Positions 1 to 10,330 of a stretch of 64,000 nt of DNA are shown piece by piece. The stretch covers positions 1 through 64,000 of the forward strand of contig JADCCX010000028.1 in the NCBI GenBank assembly GCA_020252485.1. The letters run 5' to 3'. Position 1 is the first letter of the stretch, and the number at the start of each line of letters is the position of its first letter. Both the position numbers and the translations under genes were made by a program. The stretch is from Methylocystis sp. (GTDB lineage: Bacteria; Pseudomonadota; Alphaproteobacteria; Rhizobiales; Beijerinckiaceae). The notes beneath the pieces were generated by a model, which searched no databases, had not been told where the DNA came from, and was given only the letters and a program-made list of their open reading frames with translations.

Positions 1-59
1 CTTGATATCACGCTGCGAGCAAATGTCGGAATCAAAGGGACCACTAGCAAGTCTATGAT

Positions 60-140
60 TCTAGTGGAGCTTTTGAATTTGACATTCGCTCCGACGCCCG
101 ATGTCACGCGGGATGCGAATGTCAAATTCGCTCCACTAGA
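60..140. repeat. Long imperfect inverted repeat at the end of an antitoxin-like gene
   Basis: The left arm is TCTAGTGGAGC (60-70) plus GAATTTGACATTCGC (75-89), split by TTTT. The right arm is GCGAATGTCAAATTC (115-129) plus GCTCCACTAGA (130-140). The 26 paired bases match perfectly apart from the 4-base bulge, around a 25-base loop. The right arm contains the TAG stop of the adjacent minus-strand gene. A degenerate echo of the motif lies near 20-35. It could be a miniature element, an IS end or a transcription-terminating hairpin, but there is no T tract, which argues against an intrinsic terminator. Confidence 0.8.
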
Positions 141-393
141 TCGCCTCACGGCCGACAGGTTCGGCCGCATCCCATGCGCGCTGCTCGTCCGATGGTTCAG
201 CGCTGGCGTCGCATTGGGCGAGCAGTTCGGCCAAAGCGTATTTCGGGCGCGGCCGCGCCTCGACCAGAAGCCGCCCGGCATCGACATGCAGGACAACCTT
301 GTCGTTCACGGCAAGGCCGAGCACGTCGAGCACCGCCTTGGGTATGGTCATCATCACCGAACCGCCAACAGACCGCAGAGTGGATGTCAGCAT
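136..393 (-). CDS. AbrB/MazE-like antitoxin, apparently without a toxin
   Basis: This 85-residue protein reads as a SpoVT/AbrB swapped-hairpin DNA-binding domain over about residues 1-50: a start with SVGGSVMMTIPKAVLDVLGL, then NDKVVLHVDAGRLLVEARPRPKY. The tail is acidic, as in MazE-type antitoxins that wrap the toxin. The ATG has a good ribosome site (CAGGAG). In a mazEF operon the toxin would follow at lower coordinates, but the 135 bases there hold no open frame and instead form an inverted repeat that supplies the stop codon. The toxin was therefore lost or lies elsewhere. It could also be a stand-alone AbrB-type regulator. Confidence 0.8.
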   Translation of the reverse strand: MLTSTLRSVGGSVMMTIPKAVLDVLGLAVNDKVVLHVDAGRLLVEARPRPKYALAELLAQCDASAEPSDEQRAWDAAEPVGREAI

Positions 394-404
394 GCGAGTC
401 TCCT

Positions 405-422
405 GTTATATGAAAATACAAC
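405..422 (-). promoter_or_regulatory. Candidate autoregulatory operator of the MazE-like gene
   Basis: GTTATATGAAAATACAAC is an inverted repeat with 7-base arms (6 of 7 matching) around GAAA. It is strikingly AT-rich in a GC-rich neighbourhood and ends about 12 bases upstream of the MazE-like ATG. Antitoxins of this family typically bind such palindromes over their own promoter. Assignment is by position and symmetry only. Confidence 0.5.
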
Positions 423-542
423 TAATTGCACGGGGATATGCAAGACTTTCGGCGCCCGCCTCCCAGCCCCGCCCTTCGCAGCTTCGGTCCGCCTTCGGGT
501 TCCTCAAGCGATCGTCTGCGCCGTCCCCCCGGCCGGGGCCGG

Positions 543-1550
543 TCAATAGGCCGTCCAGCCGCCATCCGTCGCATAGATGCCGCCGGTCAGGTTGGAGGCC
601 TCGCCCGAGAGCAGGAACAGCATCATCGAAACCTGTTCGCCCACCGTCGCCGGCCGCCGCCTCGAATCAGCATAGGACAGCAGGCTGTCGACCTTGATGC
701 GCCCCATGGCGGGGCCTGACGTGGCCTTGGCCGCCTCCCTGACGAGGATGCCCGCCCGCTCCACCATCGGCGTGTCGGTGGCCGCCATGTTCACCGAATT
801 GATGCGGATGCCATAGGGCGCGTAATCGACGGCGGCATTCTTCGTCAGCCCGTTGACGGCATGTTTGCTGGCGACATAGGCGGGGTTCCCGGCAAGGCCC
901 GTCAGCCCCGCGATCGATCCGACATTGACGATGGCGCCGCCCTGGCCTTGCGCCACCATCTGCTTCAGTTCGGCGCGCATCGAGCGGAACACACCGGTCG
1001 CGTTCACCCGCAGGACATTGTCCCAATAAGCATCGCTCGCCTCGTGGATCGGCGCGAAAACGAGGTCGCGCTGCTTCGCGTAATCGGGGGCGTCTCCCGA
1101 AAAGACGCCGTCCATCACGCCGGCATTGTTGAGCGCGAGATCAAGCCGCCCGTAGGCATCGACGGCGGTTTTCACCATCCGCTCGCAAACGGCGGCCTCG
1201 GCCACATCGCCGGGAATGAAGATTGCCTTGCCGCCCGCGCGCCTGATCTGGTCGATGACAGCCTCGCCAAGATCGCGGATCCAGTCCACGCCCACGATGT
1301 TCGCGCCCTCCTTCGCCGCCCGGATCGCGGCCGCAGCGCCCATGCCGCGCGCGCAGCCGGTGACGATCAGAGTCTTGCCCCTGAAGCGGTCGGCTATGAA
1401 GGCATCGGGATCCACCGGCGTGATGTCCCGCACGCCGACGCCTCTCGTCTGTGCGGCGGCGGGAGAGCTTGTGGCGACCTGCGCGGCCTTGATGGCGGCC
1501 GCCGAACCGGCGGCCATGGCCATTCCCTTGATGACATTTCTGCGTTTCAT
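543..1550 (-). CDS. SDR-family oxidoreductase with a twin-arginine signal
   Basis: This is a classical short-chain dehydrogenase of 335 residues. The Rossmann motif is TGCARGMG (about 64-71), then NNAG, an active-site Ser in the NVGSIAG stretch, and the catalytic YVASK. It probably oxidises or reduces an alcohol or ketone with NAD(P). Unusually, the protein opens with MKRRNVIKGMAMAAGSAAA and a stretch ending SSPAAAQT, which reads as a Tat signal (RR-N-V-I-K) with a cleavable Ala-rich region, so a periplasmic location is inferred. The core between residues 170 and 200 has an insertion relative to minimal SDRs. It lies 24 bases downstream of the outer-membrane barrel gene on the same strand. 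The substrate is unknown. Confidence 0.85.
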   Translation of the reverse strand: MKRRNVIKGMAMAAGSAAAIKAAQVATSSPAAAQTRGVGVRDITPVDPDAFIADRFRGKTLIVTGCARGMGAAAAIRAAKEGANIVGVDWIRDLGEAVIDQIRRAGGKAIFIPGDVAEAAVCERMVKTAVDAYGRLDLALNNAGVMDGVFSGDAPDYAKQRDLVFAPIHEASDAYWDNVLRVNATGVFRSMRAELKQMVAQGQGGAIVNVGSIAGLTGLAGNPAYVASKHAVNGLTKNAAVDYAPYGIRINSVNMAATDTPMVERAGILVREAAKATSGPAMGRIKVDSLLSYADSRRRPATVGEQVSMMLFLLSGEASNLTGGIYATDGGWTAY

Positions 1551-1574
1551 TTGTCCTGCCCGTTCAATTGATCC

Positions 1575-3362
1575 TCACAAACCGAAGCGGAGAAAGGCCA
1601 TAGTGCTGACCCAGCGGTCAAGGTTGCTTCCGGCTGCCCTGCTGGCCGCCGCGCTGGGGAAAGTCGAGGCGACATGGGCCTGAAGCATGACCTTGGGAGA
1701 AATGTACCATTTCACGGTCAGGTTGGCTTCGCTGCCGAGATACCTGCCCTGCAGCAGGGAGAAGGCGGGATTGCCGCCAAGATTCGTCATGCGGTCGGCC
1801 GAGAAGAACCACAATTGCGGGACCAGCTCGATCTTTGGATCGGGCCTGAGACGCAGCTGGATCCGGTGCGTCGAGAGATTGCTGTTCTGAAAGATCTTGA
1901 AGTGGTTGATGCCCTGCACCCAGCGCTCGCCATTGTCGCCGGAAAGCAGCGGATCCCAGCGCTCGAAGCGCCGGGTGGCGGGATTGTCGCCCGAAAATGA
2001 CGCGTAGCGGTAGGAGACGGTCGGCTCCCAGGGCAGGCTTCCGGCAAAGGCATAACCCAATTCGCCAGTCCAGCCGACCGCCCGCATGGCGATCTGACCG
2101 TGACGCTGAAGGGCGGCTTCGGCCACTGCAAACAGCCCAGCGCCGCCCGGATTGGGCTGCCATCGCATCCGCGCGTCATAGACTTGCAGCCCCTCGCGAG
2201 AAAAAACGTCCCTCGTGGTGAAGTATCGGAAGTCGGAGTTCAGAACCTGGAGATACATGCCGCCGAACTGGAAGCCGCCGGGGGCGCTGGTCTCAAAGTT
2301 GATGCCTGCGATCCTGGTTCGCGAGTCGATGACCGGCAATTCGTCGGGATCGAGGTAGAATGCCTCGATCTTCGTCGTGTTATAGGCGGCCTGGAGAAGC
2401 GCCAACCTGTCCGCAGCCCAGCGCGGGTTGGACTGAAGCGCGCCGCGCGCACCGCCGTTGGACGCCGTATTGGCGATCAGGAAGCCATCGCCGACGCCGA
2501 AGCGCTGTCGGCCGAAAGAGGCGTTAAGGACCAGCCTGTTGCCCTCCGGCGTCGTCGTCCCGCCCACGGCCCCGATGAACGTATCTTCGATGCCGAAATA
2601 GCCGCGCGTCTTGCTGGTGAACAGCTCCTGTCCCGCCGATCCGCTGAGTATGCCGCTGATGCCGCCATAAATGCTCAGGTTTTCCGAGATTGGCGTGATG
2701 CCATACAGACCCGCCTGGACATAACCTTCCGCCCAGTTGCTATAGCCCGGGCCTGCCGTCCTGCCCCGGACCAGCGGGTTGCCGGCGAGCAATGCGCCCG
2801 GCAACCCGTACCAGGCATTGCTGTTGCCGTAGGTCATGGCAAGGCCCTCAAGGCGCATCCGCAAGAAGGCGCCGTTCTTGTCGTAGAGGACGGGAAACTC
2901 GCTGCTCTTGCCGCTGATCAATACGCCGCGTCCTTCCTTGCCCGCGGTGGAAGCGCCAAGCGTGACGACGATCATCACATTGACTCCGCCGGTCAGGCCG
3001 GGTGTCACCACCAGAACTGACTTCTCGATGGGCGAGCCCCTCCGGGCCCGGGCAAGATTGAGTTCGGCGCCAGTGCGCGAAAACACGTCGCCGGGGAAAA
3101 AGCCCAGGGCTGCGCGAACACGATCGATCAAACGGCTGTTCACGGCGCTGTCGGGCGAGGGGTTCTCGATCCTCACATCAACGAGCTCAATACGCCGGGC
3201 CTCGTCGATGCCGACAGGGATCTGCGCCATAGCCGCTGATGGCCGCGCGAGATCGCCAGCGAAAGCCACGCCCAGGGGTAAAGCGAGCCGCGCCGCAAGC
3301 CTTTGGGCCAGGCTCCCCTTATGTCTGACGGGGCGCAGGGGGCCGAAGATGATGTTCCTCAT
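1575..3362 (-). CDS. Outer-membrane beta-barrel protein (alginate-export-like)
   Basis: This is a 595-residue exported protein. The start is basic, followed by a hydrophobic, Ala-rich signal segment ending near SAAMAQ. Residues about 50-130 have alternating beta character and could be a small periplasmic domain. The remainder is long amphipathic strands rich in Tyr, Trp, Gly and Asn (for example YVQAGLYGITPISENLSIYGG), as in 16-18-strand porin-like barrels of the alginate-export type. The C-terminus ends FLRFGL, close to the aromatic-ended signature used by the BAM machinery. The Tat-type SDR gene follows 24 bases downstream on the same strand, suggesting co-transcription. Transported substrate cannot be inferred. 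Confidence 0.7.
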   Translation of the reverse strand: MRNIIFGPLRPVRHKGSLAQRLAARLALPLGVAFAGDLARPSAAMAQIPVGIDEARRIELVDVRIENPSPDSAVNSRLIDRVRAALGFFPGDVFSRTGAELNLARARRGSPIEKSVLVVTPGLTGGVNVMIVVTLGASTAGKEGRGVLISGKSSEFPVLYDKNGAFLRMRLEGLAMTYGNSNAWYGLPGALLAGNPLVRGRTAGPGYSNWAEGYVQAGLYGITPISENLSIYGGISGILSGSAGQELFTSKTRGYFGIEDTFIGAVGGTTTPEGNRLVLNASFGRQRFGVGDGFLIANTASNGGARGALQSNPRWAADRLALLQAAYNTTKIEAFYLDPDELPVIDSRTRIAGINFETSAPGGFQFGGMYLQVLNSDFRYFTTRDVFSREGLQVYDARMRWQPNPGGAGLFAVAEAALQRHGQIAMRAVGWTGELGYAFAGSLPWEPTVSYRYASFSGDNPATRRFERWDPLLSGDNGERWVQGINHFKIFQNSNLSTHRIQLRLRPDPKIELVPQLWFFSADRMTNLGGNPAFSLLQGRYLGSEANLTVKWYISPKVMLQAHVASTFPSAAASRAAGSNLDRWVSTMAFLRFGL

Positions 3363-3419
3363 GACGGGACGGGCCGCTGGCCAACCGGCGTCAAATCTGC
3401 CTCGCCATTTGCCGCAACG

Positions 3420-4475
3420 TCACCCCTCGGGATACGCATGTACGTCCCCGCGATAATCCTTCACCTCCCAGGCTCCATCCCTGCCTGAGAGATAGCCGCG
3501 TCCGATGGGCGCCTTGCCGTGGCCGCCGGGAATGTCAAGCACATACTCCGGCTGGCAGAGGCCCGAGAGCCGGCCGCGCAAAGCCGCGACGATGCGCTGC
3601 CCTTCGGCGATCGAGAGCCGGAAATGGCTGGTGCCGGGCGCCAGATCCGGGTGGTTGAGGCGATAGGGCATCACCCGGTTGTCGAGGAAGGCGCGCATCA
3701 GATCGGCCAGCGTTTCGGGATCGTCGTTGACGCCCCTGAGCAGCACGCTTTGCGAGACCAGCACGAGCCCCGCATCCGCCAGGCGCGCCAGCGCCGCCTT
3801 CGCGGCCGCGCTGAATTCCCGCGCGTGGTTGGCGTGGATCGCCACATAGGTCGCGACGCCTTTGGCGCGGAGCGCCTTCGCGAAGGCGGGGGTCACCCGC
3901 TCGGGGTCCGCCACCGGCACGCGCGTATGCCAGCGGATGATCTTCACATGATCGATTGCGGCCAGCCGCCGCGTGATCCCGCCGGCGCGCCGGGCTGTGA
4001 GGATAAAGGGATCGCCGCCGGTCAGGATCACCTCGCGGATGGCGGGTTGGGCGGCGATATAGGCCAGAGCCGCAGCGAGCTTCGCGCCCGTCAGGCTCTT
4101 GCCGCCGGGCCCCACCATCTCGCGGCGGAAGCAGAAGCGGCAATAGACCGGGCAGGCATGCACGATCTTGAGGAGCGCCCGGTCCGGATAGCGGTGCACG
4201 ATTCCTTCGACTGGCGCATGCGCTTCATCGCCGATAGGGTCGGCCAATTCGTTCGGGCGGATATCGAGCTCCTGCCGCGAGGGGATGAACTGGCGCGCGA
4301 TCGGATCGGCGTCGTCGCCCGGCCTGATCGCCGCGGTGATGGCGGGCGTGATCGCGATGGCATAACGCGCCGCGACCCTATCCAGCTCGCGCGCCGCGCC
4401 CGCAGGAACGAGCCCCGCCGCGACGAGATCGCCGGGCGTGCGCAAGGTGCGGGCGGCTGGGGCGCGGGCGTCCAT
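3420..4475 (-). CDS. epmB: EF-P (R)-beta-lysine synthesis enzyme, lysine 2,3-aminomutase family
   Basis: This is a 351-residue radical-SAM enzyme of the KamA/EpmB family. It converts L-alpha-lysine to beta-lysine, which EpmA attaches to elongation factor P. The iron-sulfur motif [11 protein letters not shown] places Cys108, Cys112 and Cys115 in the CxxxCxxC arrangement. LTGGDP follows, then [10 protein letters not shown], and a PLP-binding Lys lies in DIPGGHGK. The length is close to E. coli EpmB and shorter than true lysine 2,3-aminomutases, which favours the EF-P role. The ATG overlaps the stop of epmA by one base (TGATG), so the two are translationally coupled. efp lies divergently just beyond epmA. 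Confidence 0.95.
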   Translation of the reverse strand: MDARAPAARTLRTPGDLVAAGLVPAGAARELDRVAARYAIAITPAITAAIRPGDDADPIARQFIPSRQELDIRPNELADPIGDEAHAPVEGIVHRYPDRALLKIVHACPVYCRFCFRREMVGPGGKSLTGAKLAAALAYIAAQPAIREVILTGGDPFILTARRAGGITRRLAAIDHVKIIRWHTRVPVADPERVTPAFAKALRAKGVATYVAIHANHAREFSAAAKAALARLADAGLVLVSQSVLLRGVNDDPETLADLMRAFLDNRVMPYRLNHPDLAPGTSHFRLSIAEGQRIVAALRGRLSGLCQPEYVLDIPGGHGKAPIGRGYLSGRDGAWEVKDYRGDVHAYPEG

Positions 4476-5539
4476 CAGGAATCCTTGAACGGATCGGCGG
4501 CGGGTGTCCAGATCACCTCGTCGATGGTGAGGGCGCAGGTCGCCAGCATCACCAGCCGGTCGAAGCCGAGCGCCGCGCCGGAGGCTTCGGGCATCACCGC
4601 AAGGGCGGCCAGAAAATCCTCGTCGATGGGGTAACGCTCGCCATAGATCGCCTGCTTCAGCGCCATATCGGCCTCGAAGCGGCGGCGCTGCTCGGCGGGA
4701 TCGGTGAGCTCGCCGAAGGCATTGGCGAGCTCGACGCCGCAGGCATAGAGCTCGAAGCGTTCCGCCACATGGGCCGAGCCGGGCTTGGGCCTGGCGAGCG
4801 CCGCCTCGGGGATCGGATATTCGCAAAGGATCGTGGCGCGTCCGTTGCCGAGCCTGGGCTCGATTCTCTCGATGAGGACGCGCGAGAAGATATCCGACCA
4901 GCTGTCGTCCGCCGCGATGCGGATGCCGCTGGCCGAGGCTTGGGCCGCGAGCGCCGCGCGATCCGTGCTGCCGCTTTCGAAGGTGGCGAGCAGGTCGATG
5001 GCGGCGAAATCCCGGAAGGCATCGGCCAATGTCAGGCGCTCCGGCTTCAGGCGGGGATCGATGCTGCGGCCGCGGAAGGACCATGCGGCGAGGCCGGATT
5101 CTTCCGCCGCGATGCGCAGGATATCGGCGCAATCCTGCATCAGCCGCTCGTAGGATTCACCGGCGCGATACCATTCCAGCATGGTGAATTCGGGCGCATG
5201 CAGCGCGCCCCGCTCCCGGTTGCGGAAGACGCGGGCGAAATCGAAGATGCGGGTTTCGCCCGCCGCCAGCAGCGCCTTGCAGGCGAATTCCGGCGAAGTA
5301 TGCAGATAGAGCGCAGCCTCGCGTCCGTCGGTGGCGCGGAGCGTCGTGGCGAAACCATGCAGATGCGTCTCATTGCCGGGCGACACCTGCAACTGACCGG
5401 CCTCGATTTCGGTGAAGCCCTGCCGCTCGAAATGGTGCCTCAGCCCGGATTTGATCCTGCCGCGCGCGGCAAGCCGGCCGCGCCGCGCGGCATGAAATTC
5501 CCGGTTCCAGAAGGGGAGAGTCGCGCTCTTTTCGGGCAT
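4475..5539 (-). CDS. epmA: EF-P--(R)-beta-lysine ligase EpmA (PoxA/GenX)
   Basis: This 354-residue class II lysyl-tRNA-synthetase paralogue lacks the N-terminal anticodon-binding domain, so it ligates beta-lysine to EF-P rather than to tRNA. Visible class II features are [15 protein letters not shown] (motif 1 region), [25 protein letters not shown] (motif 2) and [12 protein letters not shown] (motif 3). It is first in a two-gene operon with epmB and is divergent from efp across about 105 bases, which must hold both promoters. Confidence 0.96.
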   Translation of the reverse strand: MPEKSATLPFWNREFHAARRGRLAARGRIKSGLRHHFERQGFTEIEAGQLQVSPGNETHLHGFATTLRATDGREAALYLHTSPEFACKALLAAGETRIFDFARVFRNRERGALHAPEFTMLEWYRAGESYERLMQDCADILRIAAEESGLAAWSFRGRSIDPRLKPERLTLADAFRDFAAIDLLATFESGSTDRAALAAQASASGIRIAADDSWSDIFSRVLIERIEPRLGNGRATILCEYPIPEAALARPKPGSAHVAERFELYACGVELANAFGELTDPAEQRRRFEADMALKQAIYGERYPIDEDFLAALAVMPEASGAALGFDRLVMLATCALTIDEVIWTPAADPFKDS

Positions 5540-5644
5540 TGCGGGCGATCGGGGGCTTTTCTTACGCCAACGAACCTGTCAGAGGAGCGCCAACGTTTCC
5601 GCGCCTGCCTTACGCTGCAGCTGCTCGCAATCCAAGGGTCTCAC

Positions 5645-6214
5645 ATGGTCAAGGTCATCGCCAGTTCGCTGCGCAAGGGCAACGTCGTCGAAATGGACGG
5701 CAAGCTGCATACGGTGATCGCGGCCGAGAACATCCATCCCGGGAAGGGCACGCCGGTGACGCAGCTCGACATGCGGCGCATGGGCGACGGCAACAAGGTG
5801 TCGGTCCGCTTCCGCACCACGGAATCGGTCGAGAAGGCCGAACTCGATACGCGGGACTACCAATATCTCTATCAGGATGGCGACGGCTTCCATTTCATGA
5901 ATCAGGAGAATTTCGACCAGATCCAGGTGCAGGCGGATGTGGTGGGCGATGCGGCGCCCTATCTCCAGGAAAACATGATCGTGCAGCTCTCGGTCTTCGG
6001 CGAGAACGCCGTCGCCATCGAGATTCCGCAGAAGGTCATCCTCGAGATCGTCGAGACGGAGCCCACGACCAAGGGCCAGACAGCGTCCTCCTCCTACAAG
6101 CCCGCGATCCTGTCGAACGGCGTGCGGACGACCGTTCCGCCGCATATCGCGGCGGGCACGCGGATCTGGGTCATGACGGCGGACGGCGCCTATATTGAGC
6201 GCGCCAAGGATTGA
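5645..6214 (+). CDS. efp: Elongation factor P
   Basis: EF-P (189 residues) rescues ribosomes stalled on polyproline stretches. The KOW-like domain I carries the modification loop HPGKGTP, with Lys34 as the site of beta-lysylation. Domains II and III follow, ending with [17 protein letters not shown] and GAYIERAKD. The ATG at 5645 gives the standard N-terminus ([15 protein letters not shown]). An in-frame upstream extension exists but resembles no family member. All three genes of the modification pathway are adjacent, so the pathway is self-contained here. Confidence 0.98.
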   Translation: MVKVIASSLRKGNVVEMDGKLHTVIAAENIHPGKGTPVTQLDMRRMGDGNKVSVRFRTTESVEKAELDTRDYQYLYQDGDGFHFMNQENFDQIQVQADVVGDAAPYLQENMIVQLSVFGENAVAIEIPQKVILEIVETEPTTKGQTASSSYKPAILSNGVRTTVPPHIAAGTRIWVMTADGAYIERAKD

Positions 6215-6241
6215 TCGGCCGGGGCTTCCGGCCGCGATCCC

Positions 6242-7408
6242 TCACGCCGCCATCGCCGTTTCGGCCACCTTCACCCAGTAGGACACGCCCATCGGGATCG
6301 CGTTGTCGTTGAAGTCATAGCCTGGATTATGGACGCCGGCGGTATCGCCGTTCCCAATGAAGATGAAGGCGCCAGGCCTCTCCTCCAGCATGTAGGAAAA
6401 GTCCTCAGCGCCCATCAGCGGCTCGATCGACCGGTCGACCTGGCCCGCGCCTGCGATGCCGGCCGCCACCTTGGCCGCGAAGTCCGTCTGATCGGGATGG
6501 TTGACGGTGACAGGATAACCGAGCTGGTAATCGACCGTGATCCTGGTCCCCGTCGCCAGGGCGATACCGGCAGCGATGTCCTTGATGCGCTTTTCCGTGT
6601 AGAGGCGCGTCTCGGCTTTCAGCGTCCGCACCGTGCCGCGCAGATGGGCGGTCTGGGGGATGACATTATAGGCATCGCCCGCCTTCACATCGCAAACCGA
6701 GACGACGACCGAATCGAGCGGATCGACGCCCCGTGAGGCGATGGTCTGCAATGCGAGGACAAGCTGCGCCGAGGCTACGACCGGATCGATGCAATCATGC
6801 GGGCGCGCGGCATGGCCGCCCTTGCCTTCAACGATGAAATCGAAGCGGTCCGCCGCCGCCATGGTCGGGCCGGACCGGATGGCGAAAGCGCCGAGGGGAA
6901 TGCCCGGCATGTTGTGCATGCCATAGACCTCCTGAATGCCGAAGCGCTCCATCAGCCCATCCTCGCACATGGCGAGGCCGCCGCCGCCGCCTTCTTCGGC
7001 GGGCTGGAAGATCATCACCGCCGTGCCGTCGAAATTGCGCGTCTCGGCGAGGTATTTGGCAGCGCCCAGCAGCATGGCGGTGTGGCCGTCGTGGCCGCAG
7101 GCATGCATCTTGCCGGGGGTCTTGGACTTGTAGGCAACATCGGTCGCCTCGTGGAGGGGCAGCGCGTCCATATCGGCCCGCATCCCCACAACCTTGCCCG
7201 ATGTGGTCTTGCGGCCCTTGATCACGGCCACGACGCCAGTCCTGCCGATCCCGGTGACGATTTCGTCGACACCGAAGGATTTGAGCTTTTCCGCGACGAA
7301 GGCTGCGGTCTGGTGCTCTTCGTAGCCCAGCTCCGGGTTCTCGTGAATGTGGCGGCGCCAGGCGGCGATTTCCTCGGCGAACTCGGCAACACGGTTGATG
7401 ATGGGCAT
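6242..7408 (-). CDS. M20 family amidohydrolase (hippurate/N-acyl-amino-acid hydrolase type)
   Basis: This is a 388-residue metallohydrolase of peptidase family M20D, which cleaves N-acyl amino acids such as hippurate or N-acetyl amino acids in the cytoplasm. Metal ligands are visible in HACGHDGHTAMLLGAAKYL and in QPAEEGGGG. A GGHAARPHDCIDP segment marks the dimerisation domain, and MGAEDFSYMLEERPG supplies the C-terminal ligand region. It converges on efp across 27 bases containing a short GC hairpin (GGCCGG/CCGGCC) without a T run. Substrate specificity is not readable from sequence. Confidence 0.92.
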   Translation of the reverse strand: MPIINRVAEFAEEIAAWRRHIHENPELGYEEHQTAAFVAEKLKSFGVDEIVTGIGRTGVVAVIKGRKTTSGKVVGMRADMDALPLHEATDVAYKSKTPGKMHACGHDGHTAMLLGAAKYLAETRNFDGTAVMIFQPAEEGGGGGLAMCEDGLMERFGIQEVYGMHNMPGIPLGAFAIRSGPTMAAADRFDFIVEGKGGHAARPHDCIDPVVASAQLVLALQTIASRGVDPLDSVVVSVCDVKAGDAYNVIPQTAHLRGTVRTLKAETRLYTEKRIKDIAAGIALATGTRITVDYQLGYPVTVNHPDQTDFAAKVAAGIAGAGQVDRSIEPLMGAEDFSYMLEERPGAFIFIGNGDTAGVHNPGYDFNDNAIPMGVSYWVKVAETAMAA

Positions 7409-7540
7409 GGCGAACCTTCACTGTAAAACACGGAAACACTTCACTCCAATGCGGGTGGCGGGTCAACCGGGCGCGTGCGTCCCGTGCATGCGCCTCGCTT
7501 GCGTCAGGCCGGCGTCCCATGCGAAGGCAACACGCGAACC

Positions 7541-10330
7541 ATGAACCTGCCTCTTAAACCAACGCCAAGACGGGCCGACGCCGATGGCCGGACGCCGGTG
7601 CAAACGGCGATCGCCGCGCTTCCGCCAGGCCTTTCCGGCGCTGAATTGAAACGGGAGGCCAGCCGCCTTTGCAAGGCATATCTCGCCGATGAGCGCGCGT
7701 TGGCGCAGGCCGCGCTTGAAGCAGGCGGATCGGGCTTCACCTGCGCCGAGTCGCTCTCCCATGCGCAGGACGGCGTCGTCCGGGGCCTTTACGCGCTGTG
7801 TATCAGCAGGCTCCACAAGTCGGACAACCGCTCCACGGGCGAGCGCCTCGCGGTCTGCGCCACCGGCGGCTATGGCCGCGGCACGATGGCGCCGGGGTCG
7901 GATGTCGATATCCTGTTCCTCTTTCCGTTCAAACAGACGCCCTGGAACGAAAGCGTGGCGGAATCCATGCTGTATTTCCTGTGGGACCTGGGCCTGAAGG
8001 TTGGTCACGCCACCCGCTCCGTGGACGAGTGCATCCGCGAAGCCGAGAGGGATCTGACGATCCGTACGGCACTGCTGGAATCGCGCATCATCACGGGCGA
8101 TCTTGGCCTCTACCACGATCTGATCGCGCGCTTTAACCGGGATGTCGTGCGCGGCACCGGACCAAGCTTCGTGCAGGCGAAACTCGAAGAACGCGATCTG
8201 CGCCTGAAGAAGCAGGGCTCGTCCCGCTATCTGGTCGAGCCCAATGTCAAGGAAGGCAAGGGCGGCCTGCGCGATCTGAATACGCTGTTCTGGATCACCA
8301 AATATGTCTACCGGGTCCAGGATACGTCGGACCTGGTGGAGCAGGGCGTCTTCACGCCGGCCGAACTGGCGCTCTTCCGCCGCTGCGAGGATTTCCTCTG
8401 GCGTGTGCGCTGCATGATGCATTTCATCGCGGGGCGCGGGGAGGACAGGCTCTCGTTCGAGCTGCAGCGTCAGGTGGCCGCGAAGTTCCGCTATCGCCCG
8501 CACGGCGATCTTTCGGCCGTCGAGCGGTTCATGAAACATTACTTTCTGGTGGCCAAGGATGTCGGCGATCTGACAGCCATTGTCTGCGCCGCGCTCGAAG
8601 CCCGCGAGCAGAAGCCGCGCGCCATGCTCGACCGGATGTTCGGCGGCTTCAGGCGCCGGCGCAGGGCGCTTTCGGGCACCAGGGATTTCCTGATCGACCA
8701 CGATCGGCTGACCGTTGCGAGCGACGATGTCTTCTCGCAAGATCCCGTCAATCTGATCCGTCTGTTCTGGTATGCCGCGCAGAACCAGTTCGAGCTGCAT
8801 CCGGATGCGACGCGGCTGGTGACGCTCTCGTTGCGCAACATCGACGCCAAGCTGCGCGCCAATCCGGAGGCCAACCGGCTGTTCCTCGATATCCTGACGT
8901 CGAGCAGCGTCAACGAGATCGTTTTGCGGCGGATGCATGAAGCGGGCGTGCTCGGCCGCTTCATCCCCGATTTCGGCCGGATCCAGGCGATGATGCAGTT
9001 TTCGTCCTATCATCATTACACCGTGGACGAGCATACCCTGCGGGCTGTCGGCGTTCTTGGCGAGATCGCGGCCGGCCGCCTGAAGGACGAGCATCCGGTG
9101 GCCAACGAAATCTTTTCGACGCTGCAGAACCGGCGGGCGCTCTATGTCGCCTTGTTCCTGCATGATATCGGGAAGGGCAGGGGCGGCGATCACAGCGTGG
9201 TGGGCGCGCGGATCGCCCGGGAGCTCTGCCCGCGCCTCGGGCTCACCGATGCTGAGGCGGAGACCGTCAGTTGGCTGGTGGAGCACCACCTCCTCATGTC
9301 GAATGTCGCGCAGCACCGCGACATCTCCGATCCCAAGACGATCGAGGATTTCGCCGCGACTGTGCAGACGCTGGAGCGCCTGCGGCTCCTGCTGGTGCTG
9401 ACCGTCTGCGACATCAAGGCTGTGGGACCGGGTGTCTGGAACGGCTGGAAGGGGCAGCTTCTGCGCGCTCTCTTCTGGGAAACGGAAATCATTCTCGCCG
9501 GCGGCCATTCGGCGCGCAACCGCAAGGAGCGCGTGCTCGCCGCACAGGCCGAGCTGCGCGACAGTCTGCCTGAGCTGACCGACGATGAATTCCAAGCCTA
9601 CGCCCATCGCCATTTCCCCGCCTATTGGCTCAAGGTGGATCTCGCGCGTAAACGCAAGCATGCGGAGCTCTTGTTCAGCGCGGCCAAAAGCGGCGAGATG
9701 CTTTTGACCGACACCCAAACGAACGCCTTCCGCGGCGTGACGGAGCTGACTGTGCTCGCCATCGATCACCCCCGCCTGCTCGCCATCATTACGGGGGCCT
9801 GCGCCGCAGCAGGAGCGAATATCGTCGAGGCCCAGATTTTCACAACCACCGATGGGCTGGCGCTGGACACGATCTTCATCTCCCGCGCCTTCCAGGAGGA
9901 TGAGGACGAGCTTCGCCGCGCCGAGCGCGTGGCCCGCCATATCGTGCAGACGCTGAAGGGCGAAATCCGGCTGCCGGAGGCGATCGCGATCCGGGAAGCT
10001 TCCCGCGAGCGGCAGGATGCCTTCTCTTTGGCCCCGGATGTGGTGCTGGACAATGCCCTGTCCGATAAGAACACGGTCATCGAGGTGACGGGGCTTGACC
10101 GGCCGGGTCTCCTCTACGACCTGACCACGGTGATCGGAAAGATGAATCTCAATATCAACTCGGCCCGCATCGTCACATTCGGCGAGAAGGCCGTCGACGT
10201 GTTTTATGTCACCGACCTGACGGGTGGAAAACTGCTGCAGGCTCCGCGTCAGCAAGCCCTCAAGCGCAGCCTGCTCGAGGTCTTCGGAACGCCTGAAGGG
10301 ACTGGCCCGCAACCATCTGCAAAGACTTGA
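7541..10330 (+). CDS. glnD: Bifunctional PII uridylyltransferase / uridylyl-removing enzyme
   Basis: GlnD (929 residues) senses glutamine and adds or removes UMP on PII proteins, setting glutamine synthetase activity. Domain order fits the family: nucleotidyltransferase with GGYGRG (109-114) and GSDVD (119-123), an HD phosphohydrolase near residue 540 ([15 protein letters not shown]), and two C-terminal ACT domains that bind glutamine (starting [14 protein letters not shown] and [15 protein letters not shown]). The ATG at 7541 was chosen because family members begin close to it. An in-frame ATG 66 bases upstream adds a non-conserved stretch. grpE follows 61 bases downstream. Confidence 0.97.
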   Translation: MNLPLKPTPRRADADGRTPVQTAIAALPPGLSGAELKREASRLCKAYLADERALAQAALEAGGSGFTCAESLSHAQDGVVRGLYALCISRLHKSDNRSTGERLAVCATGGYGRGTMAPGSDVDILFLFPFKQTPWNESVAESMLYFLWDLGLKVGHATRSVDECIREAERDLTIRTALLESRIITGDLGLYHDLIARFNRDVVRGTGPSFVQAKLEERDLRLKKQGSSRYLVEPNVKEGKGGLRDLNTLFWITKYVYRVQDTSDLVEQGVFTPAELALFRRCEDFLWRVRCMMHFIAGRGEDRLSFELQRQVAAKFRYRPHGDLSAVERFMKHYFLVAKDVGDLTAIVCAALEAREQKPRAMLDRMFGGFRRRRRALSGTRDFLIDHDRLTVASDDVFSQDPVNLIRLFWYAAQNQFELHPDATRLVTLSLRNIDAKLRANPEANRLFLDILTSSSVNEIVLRRMHEAGVLGRFIPDFGRIQAMMQFSSYHHYTVDEHTLRAVGVLGEIAAGRLKDEHPVANEIFSTLQNRRALYVALFLHDIGKGRGGDHSVVGARIARELCPRLGLTDAEAETVSWLVEHHLLMSNVAQHRDISDPKTIEDFAATVQTLERLRLLLVLTVCDIKAVGPGVWNGWKGQLLRALFWETEIILAGGHSARNRKERVLAAQAELRDSLPELTDDEFQAYAHRHFPAYWLKVDLARKRKHAELLFSAAKSGEMLLTDTQTNAFRGVTELTVLAIDHPRLLAIITGACAAAGANIVEAQIFTTTDGLALDTIFISRAFQEDEDELRRAERVARHIVQTLKGEIRLPEAIAIREASRERQDAFSLAPDVVLDNALSDKNTVIEVTGLDRPGLLYDLTTVIGKMNLNINSARIVTFGEKAVDVFYVTDLTGGKLLQAPRQQALKRSLLEVFGTPEGTGPQPSAKT

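Noticed and set aside
3420-5132. Continuous frame that would fuse EpmB to a long Arg-rich N-terminus
   Set aside because: The upstream half is an out-of-frame reading of epmA. The true EpmB start is the ATG at 4475 coupled to the epmA stop.
6215-6241. Bidirectional terminator between efp and the M20 hydrolase
   Set aside because: The GGCCGG/CCGGCC hairpin lacks a T run on either side, so an intrinsic terminator is not supported.
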